From Diacronema lutheri (taxonomy: Eukaryota; Haptophyta; Pavlovophyceae; Pavlovales; Pavlovaceae), in assembly GCA_019448385.1 (NCBI GenBank), contig JAGTXO010000054.1:62001-126000 (forward strand): DNA of 64,000 nt. Direction: 5' to 3'. The translations under genes were made by a program, and so were the position numbers. The notes under the pieces were generated by a model. It did not search any database, was not told where the DNA came from, and was given only the letters and a program-made list of their open reading frames with translations. Shown here in pieces: positions 55,501 through 64,000 of this stretch (position 1 is the stretch's first letter; each line of letters starts with the position of its first letter).

Positions 55501-56110
55501 CGCGCAGCCCGCGCAGGCGGTGGCTGCGGCGGAGGTGGCCGGCGGCGCGCCGCGAGCGGAGGCGGCGGGCGCGGCGGCAAACGGCGCGCGCAGCGATGGC
55601 GGCGGCGCGAGCGGCGGCGCGAACCGCGTTGCCGATGGCGCCGTCGGCGGCGGCGGCGGCGGCGGTGGCGCGGCGCGCGCTGACGGCGGCGCCGCGCCCG
55701 CCGCGCCGATCGGCGGCGCGCTCGGCGCGCTGCAAGCTGCGCAGCTCGCCAGGCTGCGCGCGCGCGACGCGACGACGCACAAGAGGCTCGTGGCCGAGGC
55801 CGCGGCGCGCGCGCAGGTGGCGGCCAGCGCCGCGCGCGCCGAGCCTTTGCCCGCAGCGGCCGTCAAAGCGGCTGCAACAGCTGCGGCTGGCGCCAGCGAC
55901 GCACGGCGCGCGCCGACGGGAGGCGCGGCGGCGGGCGCGGCGGAGGTGGACGGCGCGGTCTCGCGCATCCGGCAGCAGATGGCGATCACATGGGGCGGCG
56001 CGCTCCTGTGCGTCGGCTGCTGCCTGTGCGCGCGCGTCTTCATCGTCGCGCTGCGCAGGCGCTCGCGCGATCGGAAGAAGCGCGACTTTACGAGCAAGCA
56101 CTCGGTCTGA
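52525..56110 (+). CDS. Peptidyl serine alpha-galactosyltransferase-like, with ShKT domain
   Basis: Golgi type glycosyltransferase related to plant/algal SERGT and Hyp arabinosyltransferases, modifying serine or hydroxyproline-rich glycoproteins. Seven exons: 52525-52848, 52949-52995, 53138-53251, 53564-53629, 53859-53967, 54243-54330, 54705-56110 (717 residues). Signal peptide QVAALVLAAAAVGALG; HVAFCAECKPDMDWKSAALF; metal-binding FVLYLDADMLIRRP; NNGLVEQF; YHLFHRDDISKIAPLWLHYC; WIAEMYGYVIAAAEVGVTH. A ShKT module follows (six Cys: CADRNAKECPGWAHDGEC, CARSCGAC), then Ala/Gln repeats (55410-55520), Ala/Gly-rich stalk, a membrane span (ALLCVGCCLCARVFIVAL) and a basic tail. Every splice phase matches, and all joins rebuild conserved segments. 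Confidence 0.9.
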
Positions 56111-56218
56111 GCGCGGGAACTTCACGTCTGACCGGGTGCCACTCCACAGAGCGCGCGCCCTAGCCGAGCTAGGAATAGCGCCGGGCCAAGCCGTAATTAC
56201 TCGACAAAGACGTGGCAA

Positions 56219-59200
56219 TCAGGCTGCCTGCAGCGCGCGCGCGAGCGCCGCGCAGCCTGGCGCGCTGAGCGCGCCCACCTCGGCGGCGATGGGGCGGAGC
56301 GCCGTGCGCGCTGCGTCGGCGGTGGACGGCGCCTCGAGCAGCGCGAGCCACACCCATGCGCCGCCATGCTTGACGAGTTCAGCCGGTGCGCACGATGGCG
56401 GCGCGAGCGCGCAGATGCGCGCCAGCACCTTTGCGCCGACGGCGCTACCGACCGCGCCGTCCGTCTGGATGAGGCTGCGAGCGTCGGCGAGCGCGCAGCG
56501 GGCATGGGTCCGGGCGTGCGAGGTGCGCGCGCGTGAGCGGGAAAACAAACAAAATATTCAAAAACGAGCGGCAGCGCGAGCGGAAAAAAAAGGGGGGAAA
56601 TAAAAAGAGGAGCGGCACACGCGGCGGCGCGCGCGGTGTGGCGCAGCGCGGCGCGCGGTCTGCACGCGCACCGCCGCCACACACGGCGTGACGCCACGCA
56701 GACCGCCGCGAGCGCGCGCAGCGCCACCGCGCGCGCCGTGGCCAGACCCTCGCGCGCGCGCACCGCTTGAGCACCCGGCCCGCGTTGGCCTCCGCGGCGA
56801 AGAGCGGCCGCTCGGTCGGCGGCGCGTCTGCGGCGTCGGCGGCGGCGCCTCTCGCGCCCTTCTTGGCCTTCTTGGCGGAGCGCGCGCCGCGCCCGTCGCC
56901 GTCCTCGCCGCCGGCCGCCGCGCCGGCGGCGGCCATCGGCACGGGCGCGAACGCGGCGTCGACGAGCGCGTCCGCGGCCGCGTCCCACGCCGCGTCCGCC
57001 GCGTCCGCGCCGGCGGCGAGCGGAGGCGCGCCCTTGCGCGTCGCTTTCTTGCCCGCGCGCGTGCCGCCCTCAGCCACGCCGCCATCCTCGCCCGCCGCCG
57101 CGCTCGCGCCCGCCGGCGTGTGCTCGGCGTGCAACGCAGCCATTGCTGCCTCCGCAACCGACGAGGCGTAACGGTCCGTTACGAACCGGCGCGCGTCGGC
57201 CGCGATCGCCGCGAGCAGCGGCGCGCGCACGGCGCCGCGCAGCTGCGCGCGGCGGAGCGCCGACGGCTTCTTCCCGCCCGCCATCGCGCTCTCCGCGTCC
57301 GCGCCCGCGCCCGCGTCTGCGTCGGCGTCGGCGTCCGCCGTGGCGCCGCCCGCGGGCGGCGCGCCGGCGGCCGCGGGCGCGGGCGCGGGCGGCGGCGGCA
57401 GCTCGACGGCCGCCGCGAGCAGATCGAGCCGCGCCTGCGCGACAGGCCTGAGCTCGGGCGGCAGCCTGCGCGCCAGCCACTCGTCCGCAAAGTCGCCGCC
57501 ACCCGGCGCGCCGCCCGTGCGCGCCGCACGCTCGGACGGCGCGCCGGCGCGCGCGCGCTCAGCCGCCGCCAGCTGCGGCTGCGCGCGTTGCGGCGCGGGC
57601 GGAACGCAAAGGGCGAGGAGAAGGCGGTGGGCGTGGGCGTGCGCGGCGATCTCGGCGAGCTCGTCGGCGAGCTCGCCGACGAGCGTCTGTCGTGCGCGAG
57701 CGGGACACCGCGCGCGGACGGGCCGGGAGGGGCGCGTCGGTTGGTCGGCTGAGCGCGGCCGCGCGGAGGGCGCACGGCGGTGCGCACGCGGCGGCGGCGG
57801 CGGCGGCGGCGCGCGCGCGCGCACCTTGCCGACGAGGACAGTATCGTCCGTGACGTCGCATAGCGCGATGAGGAGCGCACAACCATACAGCTCGCGCGCG
57901 GCCTTGCCCACGAGGCCCTTGAGCGCGCGGCACGCGCCCTTGCGCTCCTTGGCGCCGCACAGCACAAGCGCGCGCGCGCCGGCGAGCGCGCCGGCGGGCG
58001 CGTGCAAGATGTCGACGACCGATGGTATGAGCGCGGCGGCGAGCTCGGCGCGCGCGCGCGCGCTGCCGAGCACGAGCGCCTCGGCTGCCGCGCGCTGCAC
58101 GAGTGAGCAGCCGAGCGTGCCCTTCTCCGCCGCGCGCAGCGCGAGCTCAGTCAGCGCCGTCGCGAGCGCGAGCCGCCTCGCGACCGACGCGTTCGCCGCG
58201 GCCGAGTGCGGCGCCGCCGCGCGCGCGTCCGCCTGCGCGGCGGCGCAGAGCGCGCGCGCGCTCTCGGCGCCGCCCGCCGCCGCCTCGCCAAAGAGGGCGT
58301 ACTCGCGCCCCCACAGCGCGCGGTACATGGACACGCGCGTCGGCTTGTCGGCGGCGGCCGTGTGCGCAGCCTCGAGGATGAGCGCGCCCTCGCGGTGGAC
58401 GGCGAGGGCGGCAGCGTGCGGCGCGAGCGCGGCGCAGAGCGCGGCGCGGTGCTCGCGCGTGCCGCGCCGCAGCACCGCGAGCAGCACCTTGTGCCCGTAG
58501 TGCGAGCGCGCGAGCTCAAGGGGCCCGCCCGCGCCCGACCCAGCTCCGCCGCCTCCGCCGCCATCTCCTGAGATCAGCGCGCCGACCAGCCGCTCGCGCT
58601 GCTCGGGCGTGCCAAATTTGTAACAGCTCTGTGCGCGGGTGGATGGCCCGTGGATGGCGGCGCGGCGCGGCGGCGCGTGCCGCGTGAGACGCGACGCGCG
58701 CGCGCGCGCGCGCGGCCGCCGGGCGCGACGCGGCGCTCGCCTGCACGACGCGCGCAGCGTCGTGCTTGCCGCAGACTTGGGTGAGCGTCGCGTTGAGCTC
58801 GCGGAGCACGTCGGCGATGAGCGCCTCACGCTGCGCCGTCGGTGTCTTCGCGTCGCGGATCTGCTCCCACAGCGGCAGCACGCGCTTGACGAGCGCCTTG
58901 CGCTCGCGCGGCGCGGACGGTGGCGCCTTTGCGCCCGCCGACGCGAGGCGCGCGCGCGCGGCGGCCTTGCGCGCGTTGGTCGGCGCGACGGCGGCGGTGT
59001 CGGCAGCGGCCGAGGGCATCGTCGCGGCGGCCGCGTCGTCGAGCGCGCGCTTCACACCCTTGCCCACCACCGCCGCGCGCTTGGCCGCGGGCTTCGCCGC
59101 GCCCGTGCGGGCCGCCGCGCCGCCGCCGGCCGCGGCGGCAGGCTCAAAGAGCGAGTGCTTGGTGTGCTTGGGCTTGTCGCGCGCGGCCTTGCCCATCTTC

Positions 59201-59268
59201 TTCGCGTCCGCCGCCGGCCCCTTCCGCCCGAAGCGCACGTCGCGCTTCTGGTCGCGCAGCTTGCCCAT
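56219..59268 (-). CDS. PUM3: PUM3/Puf6-type nucleolar RNA-binding protein
   Basis: Pumilio-repeat protein of the Puf6/PUM3 class, acting in ribosome assembly in the nucleolus. Exons 58741-59268, 57825-58628, 56764-57686, 56219-56474 (836 residues). The N-terminus is basic (GKLRDQKRDVRFGRKGP). LPLWEQIRDAK and CGKHDAARVVQSCYKFGTPE are the opening Puf repeats; SHYGHKVLLAVLRRGTREHR, then VHREGALILEAAHTAAADKP, and LYGCALLIALCDVTDDTVLV continue the array and CPL region. The first join needs a GC donor (CAG then GCGAGC) and gives VVQSCYKFG, so this is a second GC-AG intron (58629-58740). Low-complexity Ala/Asp inserts lie in the C-terminal half. Convergent with the galactosyltransferase (108 bp between stops). 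Confidence 0.85.
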
Positions 59269-59418
59269 CCCGGGAGCGCGCGCACGGCTACACGGGCCTC
59301 CGCCAGGCCACGCGGCGTGGCCGCGTCGCGGGCACAAATCAGCATGGCGCGTCAGTCAGAGAACGGCATGATTGTCATGGGGCGTCGCCCAAGCGACGAC
59401 GCTCGCGAGCGCGTGAGC

Positions 59419-59500
59419 ACTGCAGTCTTCTCCACGCGCGCCTCTCACGCCGCGTGCATGAATACTGCAGTCTTCTGCATGCGCGCCTCTCACGCCGCGT
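59419..59500. repeat. 37-bp direct repeat, two copies
   Basis: 59419-59455 and 59464-59500 share about 35 of 37 bases (ACTGCAGTCTTCTsCAyGCG then CGCCTCTCACGCCGCGT). The second copy contains the stop codon of the vWA-alpha-kinase gene; the first lies in its 3' region. Confidence 0.85.
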
Positions 59501-61781
59501 CCGGCTGTGCCCGTGTGATGCCTCCAGAGAGCGCGTTCGCCAGTGGCCGCGGCGCGCTGCCGAACTTGGCCGCACGGCGCCGGCGCGCGTCGCGCGCATT
59601 GCGCCGGAGCGGCTCGAGCGTGGACGCCGCGTCGCGTGGCGGCAGGCGCAGCATGCAGCACAGCTCGTTGCACGTGTGCGTCTCGAAGAAGCGACTCATG
59701 CCCAACCGGCCGCGGTCCGTCCGGCCATACACACCGGTTCGACCACTCGTGGACCCAAAATGGATCACCGGGTCCGTGAGCTCATACGTGGGCGTGCCGT
59801 CGGCGGACGGCGGAGGCGTGAGCGTGCCCTGCAGGTCGCACACCATCATGCGCCCGCCCGTGCACTCGTACGAGAAGTGCGTGAACGCCGGCGGTACCAG
59901 CTCGGGCTGCAGCCGTGCCCGCGCCACGTACAGCCCGCGCACGCTGAGCTCGAGCGCGCCCGTCGGAACGTCCGAGCCGCCGTCCGAGCCGTCGTCCGAG
60001 CCGTCGTCTACCTCGCCATCCGAGCGCTCCGCCGCCTCCTCGTCAGACTCGGCAATTGCGCCGAGCACGCCGTGCGCGGCCGCGCGGTCCACGTTTACAC
60101 ACGGCGGATCGGCGGGGAGCGCGCGCGCGTCGGCCGAGCCCGAGCCCACCTCCGCGGCGCTGTCGGCGCGCGTCTCGGCCTGCCCGCGAACGAAGCCATT
60201 GTTGCTGTTCCACTTTGTATAGCCAAGCGGGTCGAGCTGCTTTTCCACAAGCCTGCCATACTCACCCAGGTTCACGTCGCGCACGACGTAGATGCGCGCG
60301 TCAAGGAACTCGACGCGCGGCGCGCCGAGCTGCGCGCCGAGCTGCGCGACGGCCGCGTTGAAACGACGCGCGAGCCGCTCGGCGTGCCCTTGCGTCCGCA
60401 GGAAAACGCGGTGGTAGTCCATATGCTCTTTCGACGTGAAGCTGTGCACGAAGCGCGTCTCCTTGGCGACGAGCGGGGCGCCGACGATCGCCATGTCGGA
60501 CGCGAGCTCGTGGAAGCGGTGGACCATCCGCTCGGCGCCCTCGCCAAATATGCGCTCATGCACCATCACGCCGGCGACGCGCGCGCCCCCAAACGGCTCG
60601 GCTGCCTGCCACGTGCGGAGGCCCTCGTCGAGCCGCCAGCAGCCGATCAGGCTTGAGGCGCCCGCGTACACCGTCCAGTCTTTCACGTCGATCTCGGCGC
60701 CCGGCGCGAGGCCGCTGCGCGCCTCACGCCGCACCGCGCGCACTTCGCGCGGGCACACAGACCCGCACTGCGCGGTAAGCTCCGCGCGCGTCGTGCTCAC
60801 GGAGCGCGAGAGCGTCGTCAGCGCCGTGCCGAGCGTGGCCGTGCTCAGGCACGCGTGCACAAACGTGCTGCTCGCGCCAAACTCGGCGCCCTCCGCGGCC
60901 ATGGCGCGCAGTACGTCAAAGTCGGCGTGCGGCGGGCCGAAGCCGACGGCTGCGATGCTGAGCCGACGGCCGAGTTGGCTTGCCAGGTTTGCCGTCCACT
61001 CGCGCACCATCTGCGCATGCTTGTCGCCGATCGAGCCCGCGCCGACCGGCACGTGGTCGCTCGGCCGGCCGTCCGACAGGACGAGGAGGCCGAGCGCGCA
61101 CCCGCTGCCCTGCGTGGTGAGCAGCAGTCGCTCGGCCTCGGCGAGCGCGGGTGCGTAGCAGCCGTGCGAGCGCGGCGCGCGCGTGCCGTGCAGGTCGAGC
61201 ACCTGATTGAGCAGGCCCCACGTAAGCGGTTCACGCTCGCACAGTGTCGTTGCGCGCTCGCGGATCTCGACGATGCTCACGATGTCGGTCGGCGCGGCGA
61301 GCCCACGCTCGAGCTGCTCGCCGAGCAAGTCAAACACGAGCGCTGCCCACACCGCGTCCGACCGGTTGAACGCGCCGGGCACGTCGCACTGCTTCATCGA
61401 CGCCGAGCCATCGACGACGAGCACCGTGTGCGATGTCCATGAACTGGGCGCGCCACGCACGCGCTCGCGCGCGGCGTGAAGATCGAGCTGCTCAATGACC
61501 GTGAGTGGCACGTGCGGCATGAGCGCCGGCGGACCGACGCGGTACGACGTGATCTCGCGACGCAGCGTGGCGTCGGTAACGTACACGACGCCCTCGTGCT
61601 GCACCTTCCAGCGCAGCTTGCCCGTGCGCGCGTCGGGGCGCGCCTCGCGCCGGGCGCCATACTTGATGGCGGCCTGCAAGTCACGCCGCTCGATCCCGCG
61701 CTCGGCGCGCCGCTGCCGCCCGTGCGCGCACGAGACGAGCGAGACCGCTGACGTCGGCACGATCGGCACGTCCGTTGACAT
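59490..61781 (-). CDS. vWA-domain alpha-kinase (vwkA-like)
   Basis: Atypical (alpha) protein kinase of 763 residues joined to a von Willebrand A domain, as in Dictyostelium VwkA. The vWA domain (about residues 118-330) has the metal site VVDGSASMKQ (DxSxS) and VLSDGRPSDH. The alpha-kinase domain (about 400-720) has LGYTKWNSNNGFV, an acidic Asp/Ser insert (SDEEAAERSDGEVDDGSDDG), HFSYECTGGRMMVCDLQGTL with the catalytic Asp-Leu-Gln-Gly, LTDPVIHF, and THTCNELCCMLRLP with the zinc-binding His/Cys set. All key residues are present. Single exon, start ATG 61781. Role unknown here; VwkA acts on myosin and the contractile vacuole. Head to head with a ZIP transporter, 196 bp apart. Confidence 0.9.
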   Translation of the reverse strand: MSTDVPIVPTSAVSLVSCAHGRQRRAERGIERRDLQAAIKYGARREARPDARTGKLRWKVQHEGVVYVTDATLRREITSYRVGPPALMPHVPLTVIEQLDLHAARERVRGAPSSWTSHTVLVVDGSASMKQCDVPGAFNRSDAVWAALVFDLLGEQLERGLAAPTDIVSIVEIRERATTLCEREPLTWGLLNQVLDLHGTRAPRSHGCYAPALAEAERLLLTTQGSGCALGLLVLSDGRPSDHVPVGAGSIGDKHAQMVREWTANLASQLGRRLSIAAVGFGPPHADFDVLRAMAAEGAEFGASSTFVHACLSTATLGTALTTLSRSVSTTRAELTAQCGSVCPREVRAVRREARSGLAPGAEIDVKDWTVYAGASSLIGCWRLDEGLRTWQAAEPFGGARVAGVMVHERIFGEGAERMVHRFHELASDMAIVGAPLVAKETRFVHSFTSKEHMDYHRVFLRTQGHAERLARRFNAAVAQLGAQLGAPRVEFLDARIYVVRDVNLGEYGRLVEKQLDPLGYTKWNSNNGFVRGQAETRADSAAEVGSGSADARALPADPPCVNVDRAAAHGVLGAIAESDEEAAERSDGEVDDGSDDGSDGGSDVPTGALELSVRGLYVARARLQPELVPPAFTHFSYECTGGRMMVCDLQGTLTPPPSADGTPTYELTDPVIHFGSTSGRTGVYGRTDRGRLGMSRFFETHTCNELCCMLRLPPRDAASTLEPLRRNARDARRRRAAKFGSAPRPLANALSGGITRAQPDAA

Positions 61782-61977
61782 TGCGTGTCCAACACGGCGT
61801 GATTGCCCGGATGACTCGGGTGCCAATTTCGCGCGCTTTCTCGTTTCGGAAAGTGCGACGAAGCGAGGAATATCCACCCCATCCCTCCCGAAACCGGCAC
61901 GTGAGCGCGCCCGACGTCGACGAGCGAGCGCGTCGACGAGCGCCGACCTCGATACGAGGCCTTCTTCACGCAGCCCA
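61782..61977. promoter_or_regulatory. Bidirectional promoter, alpha-kinase / ZIP
   Basis: 196 bp between divergent starts, including CTTTCTCGTTTCGGAAAGTG at 61837-61856 (an imperfect inverted CTTTC/GAAAG). No other element seen. Confidence 0.4.
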
Positions 61978-63009
61978 ATGGCACGGCCTATGCAGTGGCA
62001 GAACGCGCTCGGCGCGGCGGCGATCGTCAACATACTCACGCTCCTCGGCGTCGTCCTCCTCGGCGTGCCCGCCATCCGCTCCGTCACGCCGGGCAGCGGC
62101 AAGCAGACCGTCACGCTCGCGAGTGGCTTTGCGGGTGGCGCGCTGCTCAGCGCGTCCTTCTTCCTGATGGCGCCCGAGAGCTTTGAGCTCGCTTTGCACG
62201 AGGACGAGCACGACGCCGACCACGACGAGGGGCACCAGGACGAGGAGCACCACGACGACCACGACGACCACCGCCGCCGCGCGCTCGCGGAGCATGACCA
62301 CCACGATGAGGAGGAGCACCACGACGAGGAGAAGCACGGAGAGCACGACGAGCACGGCGAGACGTGGCAGTGGTCGACGCTGCTCCTCGCCGGCTTTTGC
62401 ATCACGCCCGTGCTCGACCTGCTCATCGCGCACCTGAAGGTGCCGGCCAAGCAGCTCGACAAGGACGCCGACTACTCAACCGACGCGGAGAAGGCCAAGT
62501 CGGCCGACGTCGTCGCGCCGGCGCTGTCCGCCGACGAGCTCGCGTCGATTCGCCGGCTCACTCTCGCGACGCTCGTCGGCGACGCGATGCACAACTTTGC
62601 GGACGGCACCTTCATCGGCACGGCGTTCCTCTCGTGCTCGCCGGCGGTCGGCTGGGCCGTCGTCGTTGGCACGGTCGCGCACGAGATCGCGCAGGAGCTC
62701 GCCGACTTCCTCGTGCTCACGCAGATGTGCGGCCTGCGCACGCCCGTCGCGCTCATCGCCAACTTTGCGAGCGGCATGCTCGTCTTCATCGGCGTGATCG
62801 TCGTGCTCGCCGCCGACCTGTCGAGCCGCTCGGTCGGCTTCATCCTCGCTTTCGGCGCGGGTATTTTCATTTACAACGCGGCGGTCGAGTGCGTGCCGCG
62901 GCTGCTGCGCGAGACGGTCGCGAATGTCAAGGCGGCCGGCATGGCGCTTTTCGTCATCGGCGCGGTCGCGATTGGTGTTGTCCTCATCTCGCACGAGCAC
63001 TGCGAGTAG
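61978..63009 (+). CDS. ZIP-family zinc/iron transporter
   Basis: Metal importer of 343 residues with about eight membrane spans. Span 1 is ALGAAAIVNILTLLGVVLLG. A His/Asp/Glu-rich cytosolic loop (about residues 75-125) binds metals. The signature spans are LVGDAMHNFADGTFIG (HNFxDG, usual for the LIV-1/ZIP group) and GTVAHEIAQELADF (HEIxxE-like), supplying the His, Asp and Glu that line the pore. The C-terminus ends HEHCE. The start at 61978 gives a short cytosolic or lumenal head directly before span 1. Single exon. The substrate is likely Zn2+ by family; cellular membrane unknown. Confidence 0.93.
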   Translation: MARPMQWQNALGAAAIVNILTLLGVVLLGVPAIRSVTPGSGKQTVTLASGFAGGALLSASFFLMAPESFELALHEDEHDADHDEGHQDEEHHDDHDDHRRRALAEHDHHDEEEHHDEEKHGEHDEHGETWQWSTLLLAGFCITPVLDLLIAHLKVPAKQLDKDADYSTDAEKAKSADVVAPALSADELASIRRLTLATLVGDAMHNFADGTFIGTAFLSCSPAVGWAVVVGTVAHEIAQELADFLVLTQMCGLRTPVALIANFASGMLVFIGVIVVLAADLSSRSVGFILAFGAGIFIYNAAVECVPRLLRETVANVKAAGMALFVIGAVAIGVVLISHEHCE

Positions 63010-63390
63010 GCAGAGGCGGCGGCGGCGGCGCGCTCCACGAAGATTGAGGGCCTCGCACAGTCATTTTTTGCGCGCCTTCATTGTATTCTGCCCCTTGTTC
63101 TCGGTCGATGCGGAGGGACGAGCAACACGCGTGGCTGCCCTCCCCGCCGCGCCGCGCTTGCCGTGCGCACAGCAGCGCGCGGCCGCGTGCGCGCGAGCGG
63201 CCGGCCCACATGCGCGAACGCGCCGGCGTGCGATGGCAACATTGGCTGCCGCCCTGAGCACGCCGGACGTTCCGCCGCGCATGATGCGCACCGCGCGCAA
63301 CTGGTCACGAACTATCCGATTCAAAAATGCGCCCCACTGTCGGCCGCACGCTCACTTGTTTGTAAGTGGCCAAGCCGCAGCCCACCACCA

Positions 63391-63423
<33 letters not shown>

Positions 63424-63439
63424 GCCACCCCCACGGTCG
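63010..63439. other. Convergent intergenic region with poly-C tract
   Basis: 430 bp between the ZIP stop and the stop of the partial gene on the other strand. 63391-63419 is a run of 29 C. An AT-richer patch at 63058-63105 (TCATTTTTTGCGCGCCTTCA) may hold the ZIP polyadenylation region. No gene seen. Confidence 0.55.
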
Positions 63440-64000
63440 CTAGACGCGCAGCGCGTGCTCGCTCGCCGCGTCGCTCTCGTCCTCGCGCTCATCGGCGTAC
63501 TCGCCGGACGGCGCGTACAGGGTGCGCGCCCGTCGCGCCGCAATGCGAGCCGCTGCGTGCGGCACGCGCATCATGCCGCCCGCTCGGTCGGCGCGCCGCG
63601 CCGAGCCGGGTGGCGACGGCCCGGGCGGCGACGCGGCGAGGTCGTCGTCGTCGTCGTCGCGGCTGCTCGGCGGCTGCGGGCCGGAGACGGCCGAGCCATC
63701 GGACGCGCGGCGCGCGTGCAAGCCGACCGTCGCCTTGTCGAACTCGCGCGCGCGCGCCAGGCGCGCGTCCTCGGCCGCCGCCGCCGAGCCGCTGCCGCCG
63801 TTGACGTCGCCGTCGGCCGGCTCGGGCCACGGCGCAAAGGGCGGCGCAGCCGGCAGCGCGCGCTCACAGCGCGCCGGTTGCTGCGGCGGCTGCCGCAGCG
63901 CGCACGCGCCACTGTCGTAGCCGGCCGCGCCGCCCACATGTGAGAACGGAGGGTAAGGGCCAGCGCGCGCGGGCGCGACGGCGGACGGGGCCAATGCGCT
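63440..64000 (-). CDS. Partial gene, C-terminus only, unknown
   Basis: Open frame entering from the right edge and ending at 63440, at least 186 residues. Pro/Ala-rich start, then a run of six Asp after PQPPSSR and a mixed acidic end (SGEYADEREDESDAASEHAL). No family recognised; composition suggests a disordered tail. Retained because it is less Arg-rich than chance frames and is in the expected convergent orientation to ZIP. Confidence 0.35.
   Translation of the reverse strand, partial: SALAPSAVAPARAGPYPPFSHVGGAAGYDSGACALRQPPQQPARCERALPAAPPFAPWPEPADGDVNGGSGSAAAAEDARLARAREFDKATVGLHARRASDGSAVSGPQPPSSRDDDDDDLAASPPGPSPPGSARRADRAGGMMRVPHAAARIAARRARTLYAPSGEYADEREDESDAASEHALRV

Noticed and set aside
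1-64000. CRISPR array, rRNA or tRNA genes
   Set aside because: The tandem repeats have no unique spacers, and no tRNA- or rRNA-like segment was recognised by eye.

Overview
This is nuclear DNA from a very GC-rich, intron-bearing alga, most likely a haptophyte of the Pavlova group. The evidence is a front-end fatty acid desaturase at the left edge that matches, from memory, the Pavlova Δ5-type enzymes almost residue for residue; a plastid ferredoxin-NADP reductase and an FtsH-like plastid AAA protein with secretory-style leaders, as expected for a complex plastid; flagellar genes (CCDC40, centrin); and introns that nearly all begin GTGCG or GC and end in CAG. No alignment or database search was run. 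All splice sites were read by eye from reading-frame continuity and protein family knowledge.

Layout. 0-17.6 kb holds compact host genes that alternate in strand: desaturase (-, partial), a secreted hypothetical (+), theta-like GST (+), SNF2 ATPase (-), FtsHi-like AAA protein (+), GH5 beta-1,3-glucanase (-), a psq/CENP-B-type DNA-binding protein (-), a block of four 189-bp repeats, a tail-anchored histidine phosphatase (-), and ferredoxin-NADP reductase (+, five exons). 40.5-64 kb is host DNA of the same style: STE20-like kinase with a WW domain (-), PDSS2-like prenyl synthase subunit (+), CCDC40 (+), centrin (-), a serine galactosyltransferase with a ShKT domain (+), PUM3/Puf6-type protein (-), a vWA-alpha-kinase (-), a ZIP metal transporter (+) and a partial gene (-). 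Many pairs are head to head with about 100-210 bp between start codons.

The middle (18-40 kb) is different. It contains a degraded gene, a 293-bp fold-back element with perfect 75-bp arms, a broken fusion of a single-strand-DNA-binding-like domain with a Helitron-type helicase, a ubiquitin-specific-protease-like gene, and one enormous gene of about 4,480 codons. That gene carries a Ulp1/C48-like cysteine protease, a YqaJ-type nuclease, a chromodomain and, at its C-terminus, a complete-looking Fanzor1 (eukaryotic TnpB-like RNA-guided nuclease) joined by one 128-bp intron. All of these lie on the + strand. I read 20.9-40.1 kb as one Helitron-like mobile element, or the merged remains of several, that captured Fanzor. 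No capsid, DNA polymerase or integrase was seen. The joining of Fanzor to a chromodomain, a YqaJ nuclease and proteases in one reading frame is the most novel thing in the window.

Limits: long open frames arise by chance at this base composition (an antisense frame inside the giant gene is open for over 1,700 codons), so openness alone was never used as evidence.
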